In this document: one piece after another, positions 1-8,675 of the stretch
Layout of the letters: every line of letters starts with the position of its first letter
Position numbering within the stretch: position 1 is the first letter of the stretch
Assembly (NCBI GenBank): GCA_016719645.1
Contig: JADJYS010000014.1
Coordinates: 62,001 to 126,000 of the forward strand
Direction of reading: 5' to 3'
Origin: a bacterium
GTDB taxonomy: Bacteria > Krumholzibacteriota > Krumholzibacteriia > LZORAL124-64-63
DNA length: 64,000 bases
The notes under the pieces: model-generated
The model's input: only the letters and a program-made list of their open reading frames with translations
The model's database searches: none
Told to the model about the DNA's origin: nothing
Translations under genes and position numbers: made by a program

Positions 1-2
1 TC

Positions 3-566
3 ATCACGGCCACCCTCGGCGGGATGCCGGTCGAGGGCGCCGTGACCGTCAGCGGCTACCAGCCGCCGCCGGCGCCCGCCACGCCGCCGACGCTGCCGGC
101 CGCCGACGTGGTCTCGCTGTTCAGCGGCGTCTACCCCGACGCGACCGTCGTCAACTGGAACCCCCACTGGCAGTATTCGACGGCCGAGGACGGTCTCTTC
201 ACGATCGACGGCGACGTGGCGCGCTTCTACACCTTCCTGAACTTCGTGGGCGTCGACTTCCACCTGCACACGATCGACGTGACGGCGATGACGCACCTGC
301 ACCTCGACGTGTACGCGCCGGCCGGGACCCGCTTCCTGGTGAAGCTGGTCCCGTTCAGCGGCGACAACGGCTGGGGCACCGGCAGCTCCGAGCTGGCCTT
401 CGACGCGTCGTCGACGCCCGCCTTCGCCGCCGGCGGCTGGTCGTCGCTGGAGATCCCTCTGGCCGATTTCGGGTTCACCGTGCCGCTGGACCATCTGGGC
501 CAGATCGTGCTGAGCACCCCCGACGCGAGTGTCGTGCTGGTGGACAACATCTACTTCCACAGGTAG
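3..566 (+). CDS. Secreted glucan-binding-type domain protein, C-terminal part (5' end outside window)
   Basis: The reading frame is open from base 3, ahead of the first ATG at 24, so the gene begins before the window. A Pro/Ala-rich linker (about residues 14-30) precedes a roughly 150-residue beta-sandwich-like domain. The sequence runs through DVVSLFSGVYPDA, a Trp/Tyr-rich stretch, AMTHLHLDVYAPAG and a final VLVDNIYFHR. This pattern matches the carbohydrate-binding-like module that ends many FCB-group laminarinases and SusE-like surface proteins (family knowledge). It ends at a TAG 42 nt before the ROK gene and is probably co-transcribed with it. It could be the tail of a GH16 enzyme or a separate binding protein; the missing N-terminus prevents a choice. 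Confidence 0.7.
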   Translation: MTATLGGMPVEGAVTVSGYQPPPAPATPPTLPAADVVSLFSGVYPDATVVNWNPHWQYSTAEDGLFTIDGDVARFYTFLNFVGVDFHLHTIDVTAMTHLHLDVYAPAGTRFLVKLVPFSGDNGWGTGSSELAFDASSTPAFAAGGWSSLEIPLADFGFTVPLDHLGQIVLSTPDASVVLVDNIYFHR

Positions 567-608
567 GATGCCCCGATCGCCACGGGACGCACCGGAGGAA
601 TCGGCCGC

Positions 609-1874
609 ATGAACAACGGGAACCTGTACTGGAAGGGGCTGCGTCGGTCGGATCCGGACCGGCCGCGGCCCCTCGCCGACGCCGTGCTGCGCCTGATCTG
701 GCAGCACCGCAGCGTCTCGCGGGCCGACATCGCGCGGCTCGCCGGCCTGTCGCGCTCCACCGTCTCGGAGATCGTCAGCGAGATCCTGCCCATGGGGATC
801 GTCGCCGAGGGCGGCGAGGGCCCCTCGCAGGGCGGCCGCCGCCCCATCGTGCTCGAGTTCCGCGACGACGCCTGCGCGATCCTCGGCGTCGAGATGGGCG
901 CGGCCCACGTCACCGCCGTGCTGACCGACCTGCGCGGCCGCGTGCTGGCCCACGCCACGCGCGAACACCCCGTGCGCAACGACCCGCACGGCACGCGCCG
1001 GCTGATCGAGGCGCTGTGCCACGAATGCCTCGCCTCGCCGGCGGCCGCCGAGCGGCCGCTGGTGGGCATCGGCGTCGCGGTGCCCTGCCCGCTCGACCCC
1101 TCCCACCCCGACCGCCTCTCCGAGATCGTCATCCCCGCCTGGGGCGGCCGTCTCGGGCTGGAGGACCTGTCGCGCCGGCTCGCCGCGCCGCTGATGGTCG
1201 ACAACGACGCCAACCTGGGCGCCCTGGCCGAGCACTGGTGGGGCGTGGGCCGCGGCGTCGACGACCTCGCCTACATCAAGGTCGCCACCGGCATCGGCTC
1301 CGGGCACGTGATCGGCGGCGAGATCTACCGCGGGGCCACCGGCACCGCGGGCGAGATCGGGCACATCTCGATCGACCCCAAGGGCAAACGCTGCATCTGC
1401 GGGCTGCAGGGCTGCCTGGTCACCCTGGCCGGCAGCCAGGCGCTGGTCGAACGCGCGCGGGAACTGGGCGCCGAGTACCCCGGCAGCTCGCTGGCCGGCC
1501 CCGAGATCTCGGTCCGCGACATCGAGAACGCCGCCCTGGCCGGCGATCCGCTGGCGCTGCGCGTGGCGACCGAGGCGACCGAACATCTCGGCCGCGCCGT
1601 GGCCAGCATGATGAACCTGATGAACCCGTCGCTGGTGATCGTCGGCGGCGACCTCGCCCTCCTCGGCGACCTGCTGCTCGGACCGCTGCGCGAACACGTC
1701 CGCAACCGCACCCTGGTCAGCTCGCTGGCCGCGGCCGAGATCCGCACCAGCGAGCTGGGTCCGCTGTCGGTGGCGATCGGGGCGGCGACGCTGGTCCTGA
1801 AGGCGGCGCTCGAGGATTCCCGCCTGTTCCCGCAGGTCGCGGTCCCGGCGCGCGCCGGCGGCGCCCCGGCGTGA
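609..1874 (+). CDS. ROK-family transcriptional regulator
   Basis: This 421-residue protein has an N-terminal winged helix-turn-helix (about residues 30-65, VSRADIARLAGLSRSTVSEI) followed by a ROK sugar-kinase-like fold. The ROK zinc signature is visible as GEIGHISID and then CICGLQGC (CxCGxxGC), and a nucleotide-site-like VDNDANLGALAE segment is present. This is the layout of NagC/XylR/Mlc-type repressors, which respond to a sugar or sugar phosphate. GGAGG precedes the ATG at a good distance. The gene lies between a glucan-binding gene and a GH16 gene and overlaps the GH16 start by 4 nt (GTGA). Context suggests it senses a glucan breakdown product and binds the repeated operators at 7439, 14756 and 14913; that link is inference. 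Confidence 0.9.
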   Translation: MNNGNLYWKGLRRSDPDRPRPLADAVLRLIWQHRSVSRADIARLAGLSRSTVSEIVSEILPMGIVAEGGEGPSQGGRRPIVLEFRDDACAILGVEMGAAHVTAVLTDLRGRVLAHATREHPVRNDPHGTRRLIEALCHECLASPAAAERPLVGIGVAVPCPLDPSHPDRLSEIVIPAWGGRLGLEDLSRRLAAPLMVDNDANLGALAEHWWGVGRGVDDLAYIKVATGIGSGHVIGGEIYRGATGTAGEIGHISIDPKGKRCICGLQGCLVTLAGSQALVERARELGAEYPGSSLAGPEISVRDIENAALAGDPLALRVATEATEHLGRAVASMMNLMNPSLVIVGGDLALLGDLLLGPLREHVRNRTLVSSLAAAEIRTSELGPLSVAIGAATLVLKAALEDSRLFPQVAVPARAGGAPA

Positions 1875-2680
1875 AGCCCGCCGCGGCGCTGCTCGCGGCG
1901 CTGCTCGCCCTCGGCGCGGCCGGCGGCTGCACCGACGAGGAGGCGCCGGTGCCCTACGGCCTGACGTTCGAGGACGACTTCGCAGGCCCCGCCGGCCAGC
2001 TTCCCGATCCCGCCAAGTGGCGCTTCGACGTCGGCACCGGCTGGGGCAACGCCCAGCTCGAGTACGACACCGACCGCGCCGAGAACGTGCACCTCGACGG
2101 CGAGGGGCACCTCGCCATCACCGCCCGCCTGGAGGACTGGGAAGGCCGCGCCTACACCTCGGGCCGCATCAAGACCGAGGGGTTGTTCGCGCAGGCGCGC
2201 GGCCGCTTCGAGGCCCGCCTCAAGCTGCCGTCGGGCCGCGGCCTGTGGCCGGCCTTCTGGCTGCTCGGCGCCGACGTGCGCGAGGTCGGCTGGCCGGCGT
2301 GCGGCGAGATCGACGTCATGGAGTACCGGGGCCAGGAGCCGCGCACGATCCACGGCAGCCTGCACGGTCCCGGCTACGCCGGCGGCGCGGCCATCACCGC
2401 CGCCCACGCGATCGCCCAGGGCGGCTACGACCTCGGCTTCCACACCTACGCGATCGAGTGGGACGAGGGGTCGATCACCTGGTTCGTCGACGGCTACGCC
2501 TACCTGACGGCCGGCCGCGCCGACCTTCCCGCCGGCGCCGCCTGGGTCTTCGACCGCCCCTTCTTCATCCTGCTCAACGTCGCGGTGGGCGGCAACTGGG
2601 TCGGGCCGCCCGACGAGACGACGGTTTTTCCGCAGGTGATGCTCGTCGATTGGGTCCGCGTCCACGGGGAACTGCGGTAA
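1871..2680 (+). CDS. Glycoside hydrolase family 16 lipoprotein (laminarinase-type)
   Basis: The GTG start at 1871 overlaps the ROK stop (GTGA), indicating translational coupling. The 269-residue product begins with a short lipoprotein-type signal (LLAALLALGAAGGC) placing a lipidated Cys near residue 19, so it is probably membrane-anchored. The rest is a GH16 jelly-roll. The catalytic ExDxxE signature reads EIDVMEY with Glu146, Asp148 and Glu151, the beta-bulge form typical of endo-beta-1,3-glucanases and some agarases. WPAFWLLG and the later HTYAIEWDEGSITWFVDG and FFILLNVAVGG strands are standard GH16 blocks. Retaining hydrolysis of internal beta-1,3-glucan links is the expected activity. A strong hairpin terminator follows the stop. 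Confidence 0.9.
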   Translation: MKPAAALLAALLALGAAGGCTDEEAPVPYGLTFEDDFAGPAGQLPDPAKWRFDVGTGWGNAQLEYDTDRAENVHLDGEGHLAITARLEDWEGRAYTSGRIKTEGLFAQARGRFEARLKLPSGRGLWPAFWLLGADVREVGWPACGEIDVMEYRGQEPRTIHGSLHGPGYAGGAAITAAHAIAQGGYDLGFHTYAIEWDEGSITWFVDGYAYLTAGRADLPAGAAWVFDRPFFILLNVAVGGNWVGPPDETTVFPQVMLVDWVRVHGELR

Positions 2681-2713
2681 GCGGCACGGCCGCCCCGGCC
2701 CGACCCGCCGCAA

Positions 2714-2748
2714 GAAGAAGGCCCGGCCGCTGCGGCCGGGCCTTCTTC
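2714..2748. terminator. Bidirectional hairpin terminator between converging genes
   Basis: A perfect 17-bp inverted repeat (arms 2714-2730 and 2732-2748) lies between the converging GH16 stop (2680) and glycosidase/barrel stop (2767). AAG-rich and CTT-rich arm ends give short U-rich stretches in both directions. Confidence 0.8.
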
Positions 2749-2766
2749 GTTCCGCGTGGGGACCGC

Positions 2767-5700
2767 TCAGAGGCTCAAGTGCAGGTAGGTGCGGATCTCC
2801 CACTCCCGTCCGCCCGCCAGCCCCTCGGGATACAGCTCACCCACCGCCGGCTCCCCGTAGCCCTCGGGCGCGTACCGGTTCGAGTAGCGGTCGAGCGTGC
2901 GGTAGGTCAGGCGCACGCCGAGCTTCGTCTGGGGCAGGCTGAACCAGACCGGCGAGCCGAGGGTGACCGACGCGTCCGCCATCGCCTGCAGCGGGTAGGT
3001 CAGGTTGAAGTCGCGGTGGTAATCGTAGGGGCCGAAGTCGTCGAGCTTCAGATAGCCCGCCAGCGCCGCCGACCGCCAGGCGAGGCGTGCGTCGGCGCCG
3101 AAGCGGTGGACCAGGCGACGCTCGGCGCCGTTCGGCTCGGCCGTGCCCCAGTACAGGTGGCCGACCATGCGCGCCCCGTCGCCCACGCGGTTGGCGACGC
3201 GCGCGTGCACCTCCCACAGGTCGCGCGGGGGCGTGCCGCCCGGGAAGGGGTAGATCGCGTTCTCGGCCGAGATGAACAGGCCCGCGTCGGCCGTCGTCTC
3301 GTGGCGGCGGAACACCAGGCCGAGGCTGGCGGCCAGGTCGGCGTCCTCGCGCGCGTCGCTGTCCCAGGTCCACATCCAGGTGGCGGGCGTGGGGTCGTAG
3401 ACGACCATCAGCTCGGCGGCCTTGGTCTCGCGGTTGCCGCGCACCGCGAAGGGGTCGTCGAGGATGTTGCGCGGGCGCCCCTGGGTGTAGGCGAGCTGAT
3501 CCGGGCCCGGCATGGGGCCGACGACGGGCTTCTGCCACAGGAAGTTCGGTCCGACCTGCCAGTTGCCCAGCGTCACCGCGACGCCGGTCAGCGCGTTGGC
3601 CTGGTTGCCCGAGCCGCTGTCCCGCAGCTCCCAGCCGGTGAAGGTGGGGATGGCGGTGGGGCCGGCCTCGGCGACCAGGCCCATGTAGGCGCCCTGGCCG
3701 TACCAGTTCCAGCGGCCGCGCTGCCAGGTGAGCTTGCCCTTGCAGCCGAACGTGTCCCCGTCGACGATCGCGTCCTGCCTGATGTCGGCGGGCGTGAGCG
3801 ACGCGCCCGACGCCAGCAGGTCCTCGTCCACGAGCTGGAACGTCTCGCCCACGCGCGGCTGCCCCGACCAGAGCACGCCCCCCTCGAACACGAAGCGGCC
3901 GATCGGCGCCTTCATCTGCAGCGACGCCTTGCGGGTCTTGCGCACGGGGATCGCGACCGAGCTGCTCAGCTGCGTCTGCTGGGTGAAGTCGTCCTGGATC
4001 ACGGCGGCCCAGTCCGCGCCCGCCGCGCGACGCTGGTACTTGACGAACACCGCCGGGTTCGCGCCCCACCAGAGCTGCGGCCCGAAGGCCGCCTTGAGCC
4101 CGGCGAGCCCCCGCTTGCCCGCGATCTCGAAGCCGATCGGCGCCTCGCCGTTGTAGATGTCGACGTTCTCGCCGTAGTAGGCGTCGCGGTACAGCCCGAA
4201 GAAATCACCCTCGTACTGCCAGTGCAGATGGCCGGTGCGGTAGAACGCCTCGAGGTCGAACCGCCTGTCGTTCCACGACAGCGACGACCGGTAGACCTTG
4301 ACCCGCTCGTTGGCGTCGAGCTGCAGGACGCTGCCGTCGGCGGCGCGCACGGCCTGGGGCCGGCCGCGGTTCTCGTAGAAGACCTCGTCGATCCGGTTGC
4401 GGGCCACGTGGCCCAGCACGTTCAGCGAGAGGCGGCCGGTGACCGCGCCGCTGGGCTTGGCCTCGAGGTCGGCGTAGAACGACTGGCCGTTGTCGAAGCC
4501 GCGGTAGGAGGGGAACGCCGCCTGCGGCGTCGTCGACGGCGGCGTGCTGACGTTCTCGCCGCCGGTGCTGTAGGTCTCGTACTCCAGGCGCAGGCCCGCC
4601 ACGCGCACCTTGCCCAGCGCGTCGGTCTCCAGGCTGGCGGAGGCGCCGCGCGCCTCGAGCGCCGCGCCCGCCGCGGAGATGCGGTCGAAGTGCGCCGCGA
4701 TGGCGTCGGGATCCGTACCCGGCGCGTAGGGGTCCAGGCGGAACGCGTCGCGCAGCGCGTAGTAGGCGGCGCGGGGATAGACCTCGTAGAGGCCGTGCGC
4801 GTCGGGCGGGCCCTTGGCGGCGATGCCCCACCACTCCTCGTTCATGTTGTTGTCGCCTTCGCGGAAGTCCTCGACGTAGCCGCCGTTGGGCCACGAGGCG
4901 TTCGTGTCGTGGACGTCGAGCCGGCTGTCCTGCAGGTACTTCCACCAGCCGTCGCTCCACTGGAAGACCAGGCCGCCGATCGCGTTGCCCGCCCGGCCCT
5001 GGCCGGCGGCCTGCGTGTAGATCTCGCGCCACTGGGCCAGCAGGTACCGGGCCTGCACGGCCTGGTCCTCCCGCATCGTGACCGCGTTGAAGGCGTCGGA
5101 TCCGAACTCGGTGAACATCACCGGCGTCCCCAGCTTCTCGCGGACCACCTGGAAGAGGTCGCGCGCCGAGACGCCGCGGTACACGTTGGTGCCGAACACG
5201 TCCAGGTCGGGGCACTCCTCGGCGATCAGGTCGATGTACTGCACGTCGCCGTTGGCGATCGCGACCGGGCGGTCCGGGTCGAGCCGGTGGACCTCGCGGA
5301 TGATCTCCCCGAACAGGGAGTACAGGTGGCGCGCCCGCGCGGCGTCGCGCTCGCCCTCGGGCAGCGCTTCGATCTCGAAGGACTTCCAGGAGAGCCCGTA
5401 GTTGTTCTCGTTCCCCAGCAGCCACATCAACACGCCCGGGGTGCCGCGGTACTGCTCGACCATCGCCGACACCTCGCCCCGCAGCTGCGCGCGCGTCGCC
5501 GGATCGCCGTAGTCGGTGACCGGGGTCCACACGCCGCCCAGGGTCAGGCCGTAGCGGCCGACCACGTGGTTGAGCACCGTGAAGATGCCGTACTTCTCGT
5601 GGATGTACGCCACCCACCGCGGCGGCACGCCGACGCTCTGGCGGATCGCGTTGACGCCCATGTTCTGCAGCAGCGACATCTCCCTGTCCAGCGCCGCGAC

Positions 5701-5961
5701 GATCATCTCGTCCGGCTGCGCCCACAGGTTGTAGGTGTAGTTGTGGCCGATCGGCATGTAGTCCCAGTTCATGCCGAAGACCGGGAAGTCGCGGCCGCCG
5801 ACCTGCAGGCGCGAGCCGCTGTCGTCGGTCACCACCTCGACGCGCGGCGGCGGCGCCGCCCGGGCCGGGAGGGTGCCCGGCGACGCGGCCAGCAGCAGCA
5901 GGCACGCGAGCAGGGCGGCGGTGGGGAGGCGGCGGAAGCGTCCGGCTGGATTCGAGCGCAC
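2767..5961 (-). CDS. Secreted clan-A (GH2-like) glycosidase with C-terminal beta-barrel-like half
   Basis: The start is taken as GTG at 5961, preceded by AAAGGAG at 7 nt and followed by a clear signal peptide (AALLACLLLLAASPGTLPARA). The product is 1064 residues. Residues about 45-440 form a TIM-barrel glycosidase: LLGNENNYG carries the probable acid/base Glu185 and VMFTEFGSD the probable nucleophile Glu285, as in GH2 and related clan GH-A enzymes. The remaining ~550 residues alternate polar and hydrophobic/aromatic residues with turns (for example KLGVRLTYRTLDRY) and end in WEIRTYLHLSL. This looks like an outer-membrane beta-barrel. It lies 11 nt downstream of the GH1 gene in one operon. A surface-exposed enzyme tethered by its own barrel is inferred; the exact GH family is uncertain. 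Confidence 0.8.
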   Translation of the reverse strand: MRSNPAGRFRRLPTAALLACLLLLAASPGTLPARAAPPPRVEVVTDDSGSRLQVGGRDFPVFGMNWDYMPIGHNYTYNLWAQPDEMIVAALDREMSLLQNMGVNAIRQSVGVPPRWVAYIHEKYGIFTVLNHVVGRYGLTLGGVWTPVTDYGDPATRAQLRGEVSAMVEQYRGTPGVLMWLLGNENNYGLSWKSFEIEALPEGERDAARARHLYSLFGEIIREVHRLDPDRPVAIANGDVQYIDLIAEECPDLDVFGTNVYRGVSARDLFQVVREKLGTPVMFTEFGSDAFNAVTMREDQAVQARYLLAQWREIYTQAAGQGRAGNAIGGLVFQWSDGWWKYLQDSRLDVHDTNASWPNGGYVEDFREGDNNMNEEWWGIAAKGPPDAHGLYEVYPRAAYYALRDAFRLDPYAPGTDPDAIAAHFDRISAAGAALEARGASASLETDALGKVRVAGLRLEYETYSTGGENVSTPPSTTPQAAFPSYRGFDNGQSFYADLEAKPSGAVTGRLSLNVLGHVARNRIDEVFYENRGRPQAVRAADGSVLQLDANERVKVYRSSLSWNDRRFDLEAFYRTGHLHWQYEGDFFGLYRDAYYGENVDIYNGEAPIGFEIAGKRGLAGLKAAFGPQLWWGANPAVFVKYQRRAAGADWAAVIQDDFTQQTQLSSSVAIPVRKTRKASLQMKAPIGRFVFEGGVLWSGQPRVGETFQLVDEDLLASGASLTPADIRQDAIVDGDTFGCKGKLTWQRGRWNWYGQGAYMGLVAEAGPTAIPTFTGWELRDSGSGNQANALTGVAVTLGNWQVGPNFLWQKPVVGPMPGPDQLAYTQGRPRNILDDPFAVRGNRETKAAELMVVYDPTPATWMWTWDSDAREDADLAASLGLVFRRHETTADAGLFISAENAIYPFPGGTPPRDLWEVHARVANRVGDGARMVGHLYWGTAEPNGAERRLVHRFGADARLAWRSAALAGYLKLDDFGPYDYHRDFNLTYPLQAMADASVTLGSPVWFSLPQTKLGVRLTYRTLDRYSNRYAPEGYGEPAVGELYPEGLAGGREWEIRTYLHLSL

Positions 5962-5972
5962 GGGAGTCTCCT

Positions 5973-7349
5973 TTATCCGGTGGACGGGAAGGTGTCTTCG
6001 ACGGCGTTGGCTGAGACGACATCCGCGTACCAGCCGGCGCTGTCCTTGGGCAGGCGCGCCAGGGTCAGCGGATCGATCGCGTGGAGCCCGAACTTCATGC
6101 GGTAGCCGAAGCTCCACTCGAAGTTGTCCAGCAGCGACCAGGCGAAGTACCCCTGCAGGGGCACGCCGTCCGCGATCGCCCGCTGGGCGGCCAACAGGTG
6201 GCCGCGCAGGTAATCGATCCGGCGGGCGTCGGCGATGCGGCCGTCCGGGCCCGGCGGGTCGTCGTAGGCCGCACCGTTCTCGGTGATCAGGAGCCGGCGC
6301 GGCGCGTAGTCGCGCACGAGGCGCAGCAGGCTCTCGTGCAGGCATTCGGGCCGGACCTCCCAGCCCATGTCCGTGACCGCCGCCGGCGGCGCCGGCGGCA
6401 CCGCCTCGCGGCGGCCGTCCGCGCCCGCGCGCATCACGACGCGGCTGTAGTAGTTGATGCCGAGGAACGAGAGCGGCTGCGAGATGGCGGCGAGGTCGCC
6501 GTCCCGCACGAACGGCAGCTCCGGACCGGCGAGGTGGCCGGCGGCGATGCGGTCGGCGACGGCGTCCGCCGGATACTCCCCGCGGAACAGGGGATCCAGG
6601 TACCAGCGGTTGAAGAAGCCGTCGAACCAGCGGGCGGCGTCGCGGTCGGCCTCGCCGTCGGTGGCCGGGTGGGCGGGGCAGTAGTTCGTCACCACTCCGA
6701 CCTCGGCGCCGGACACGTTGCCGCGGATCGCCGCCGACGCGCGGGCGTGCGAGAGCAGCAGGTGGTGCGCGACGCGCAGGGCCTCGGCCGGATCGGTGTG
6801 ACCGGGCGCGTGCGGCCCCTCCTCGTGGCCGAGCGTCGCCACGCACCAGGGCTCGTTGTGGGTGGTCCACCAGCGGACCCGGTCGCCGAGGCGCCGCGCG
6901 ACCGCCGTGGCATATTCGGCGAAGGCGTCGACCGTGTCGCGCGACGACCAGCCGCCGCGGTCCTGCAGGGCCTGGGGCAGGTCCCAGTGGTAGAGCGTCG
7001 GCAGAGGTTCGAGCCCGGCCTCCAGCAGCGCGTCGATCAGCGCATCGTAGAAGCCGAGGCCGGCGGCGTTGACGGTCCCGCGGCCCTCGGGCAGGACCCG
7101 CGGCCAGGCGATCGAGAAGCGGTAGGCGTTCAGGCCCATCCGCTGCATGAGATCGACGTCCTCGCGCCAGCGGTGGTAGTGGTCGCAGGCCACGCCGGGG
7201 TCGGAGCCGTCGGCGATCTTCCCGGGCGTTTCGGCGAAGCGGTCCCAGATCGAGTCGCCGCGCCCGTCGTCGCGGCGCGCGCCCTCGATCTGCTGGGCGG
7301 AGGTGGCGACACCCCACAGGAATCCTTCAGGAAAACGATGGCGGGTCAC
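5973..7349 (-). CDS. GH1 beta-glucosidase
   Basis: This 458-residue protein has the usual GH1 length and starts FPEGFLWGVATSAQQIEG, the classic family N-terminus. The acid/base is Glu166 in THNEPW and the nucleophile Glu357 in LITENG; the aglycone-site ending YFAWSLLDNFEWSFGY is also present. No signal peptide is seen, so it should act in the cytoplasm or periplasm and release glucose from short beta-glucosides, the last step of glucan breakdown. It is the first gene of the leftward operon. Its stop codon forms part of the ribosome-binding site of the following glycosidase/barrel gene. Its promoter carries operator 1 (7439-7461). Confidence 0.95.
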   Translation of the reverse strand: MTRHRFPEGFLWGVATSAQQIEGARRDDGRGDSIWDRFAETPGKIADGSDPGVACDHYHRWREDVDLMQRMGLNAYRFSIAWPRVLPEGRGTVNAAGLGFYDALIDALLEAGLEPLPTLYHWDLPQALQDRGGWSSRDTVDAFAEYATAVARRLGDRVRWWTTHNEPWCVATLGHEEGPHAPGHTDPAEALRVAHHLLLSHARASAAIRGNVSGAEVGVVTNYCPAHPATDGEADRDAARWFDGFFNRWYLDPLFRGEYPADAVADRIAAGHLAGPELPFVRDGDLAAISQPLSFLGINYYSRVVMRAGADGRREAVPPAPPAAVTDMGWEVRPECLHESLLRLVRDYAPRRLLITENGAAYDDPPGPDGRIADARRIDYLRGHLLAAQRAIADGVPLQGYFAWSLLDNFEWSFGYRMKFGLHAIDPLTLARLPKDSAGWYADVVSANAVEDTFPSTG

Positions 7350-7438
7350 GGTCCTTCGCCTCCCCTCACGCCGTGGTCCACCGGAGTTTCCATGAGCGCC
7401 CGGTCAGCAGGCAAGCCCCGGAAAACCCAGAAAAAAAT

Positions 7439-7486
7439 CTTTGTTCGGACTCCGAACATAGTGTATGATATTGACGGCCCTGTCAA
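7439..7486. promoter_or_regulatory. Divergent promoter with operator 1 of the glucan regulon
   Basis: A 23-bp near-palindrome at 7439-7461, centred on 7450, contains the perfect core TGTTCGGA-C-TCCGAACA (7442-7458). For the rightward operon, TTGTTC (7441-7446) and TATGAT (7464-7469) are 17 bp apart, so the operator covers the -35 box and spacer. For the leftward GH1 operon a perfect TTGACA lies on the minus strand (7486-7481) with a weak CACTAT 17 bp on, overlapping the same operator. One bound repressor could silence both directions. The sites at 14756-14778 and 14913-14935 match it. Confidence 0.75.
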
Positions 7487-7589
7487 GGCAGGAATCCGCG
7501 CGGGCGGGCGCGTCGCCGCCATCGCCCGACGCGGTCGACCTGACGCGGTCCGCAGGTGCGGGAGCCGTCTTCAACGAGAGGTTGTCGAG

Positions 7590-8561
7590 ATGAACACCAA
7601 GGTCACCACGATCGTTGCGGCAGCGGCTCTGCTCTGCCTGCTCTCCGGGGTCAGCCAAGCGCTCACGCCCTACACCCAGACCTTCGAAGGCATGCCCCTG
7701 CCGGCGGCCGGGCGACTGATCGGCGACGGCTGGCTGGTCTACGGCAACGCCTTCAACCCGTCGATGGTCTGGATGTACGGTTACGGCCCCTACCCCGCTC
7801 CCAACGACGGCGCCGCGTTCTGCGCGGTCGCGACCGGCGAGGGCGGCGTCGATCAGGGCAGCAGGCAGCTGTCGGTCTACGGCGACTACCAGAACCAGGC
7901 CCAGGGCGGCGGCAACTGGATCCAGGCGAACATCTTCAAGGAGCAGACGATCGTCGCCGGCGACGTCGGCGACACCTGGGTCTTCGCGTTCCAGGCCAAG
8001 ATGGGCAACCTCGGCGGCGGCTCGACGGCCCTGGCGTTCATCAAGACCATCGACCCCGCCAGCGGCTACGCGATGACCAACTTCGTGACCGCCGACATGA
8101 CCGCGATCCCCGCGACCTGGGGCGGCTACCAGGTCTCGCTCACGATCGACGCCGGTCTGGTCGGCCAGCTGTTCCAGTTCGGTTTCATGAACCTCGTCAC
8201 GCTGTTCGAGCCCTCGGGCATCTTCTACGACAACGTGGACTTCCACCTGGACGACTCCACCGCCGCGCCCGCCGCGGCGCTGCCCGGCGTCAGGCTCGCG
8301 CAGAACCATCCGAATCCGTTCAACCCGTCCACGCGGATCGAGTTCGCACTGGACGCCGCCGGCCCGGTCGAGGTCGCGGTGTACGACCTCGGCGGCCGCC
8401 GCATCGCCGTGCTGGCGGACGGCACGTTCGCCGCCGGCGCGCACAGCGCGGTCTGGGACGGGCGCGACGGCGACGGCCGGGCCGCCCCGGCCGGGCAGTA
8501 CCGCTGCGTCCTGAAGACGGCGGCCGGCGACGTGTCCCGCAGCATGACCCTGGTGAAGTAG
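7590..8561 (+). CDS. Secreted glucan-binding-like protein with FlgD/Ig sorting tail
   Basis: This 323-residue protein starts with a signal peptide (AAALLCLLSGVSQA). Residues about 24-235 form a beta-rich domain containing LAFIK and a closing IFYDNVDFHLDD, which resembles the domain of the divergently regulated gene at 13929. Residues about 240-323 are a FlgD/Ig-like tail (NHPNPFNPSTRIEFAL, then AVWDGRDGDGRAAPAGQY). In FCB bacteria such tails direct surface sorting or secretion. There are no catalytic motifs, so binding of polysaccharide is inferred from context only. It is the first gene of the rightward operon under operator 1, and a stem-loop follows it. Confidence 0.75.
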   Translation: MNTKVTTIVAAAALLCLLSGVSQALTPYTQTFEGMPLPAAGRLIGDGWLVYGNAFNPSMVWMYGYGPYPAPNDGAAFCAVATGEGGVDQGSRQLSVYGDYQNQAQGGGNWIQANIFKEQTIVAGDVGDTWVFAFQAKMGNLGGGSTALAFIKTIDPASGYAMTNFVTADMTAIPATWGGYQVSLTIDAGLVGQLFQFGFMNLVTLFEPSGIFYDNVDFHLDDSTAAPAAALPGVRLAQNHPNPFNPSTRIEFALDAAGPVEVAVYDLGGRRIAVLADGTFAAGAHSAVWDGRDGDGRAAPAGQYRCVLKTAAGDVSRSMTLVK

Positions 8562-8586
8562 GATGTGAAGTAGCCTGCGCGATCGC

Positions 8587-8616
8587 GGAGGGGGACGGAC
8601 GCCGCCGTCCCCCTCC
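8587..8616 (+). terminator. Intercistronic stem-loop
   Basis: Twelve-bp arms (8587-8598 and 8605-8616) enclose a 6-nt loop between the binding-protein gene and the phosphorylase gene. No U-tract follows, so partial termination or 3'-end protection of the upstream message is more likely than full termination. Confidence 0.5.
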
Positions 8617-8675
8617 CACCCTCCAGCGAAACGGGGCCTCCATGTTCACGCGACACACCGTCAGGCAGGCGAAAC

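Noticed and set aside
2017..6105. 1362-codon open frame on the plus strand across the glycosidase operon
   Set aside because: Arg/Pro/His-rich antisense shadow of high-GC coding DNA; the minus-strand frames have signal peptides, ribosome-binding sites and catalytic motifs.
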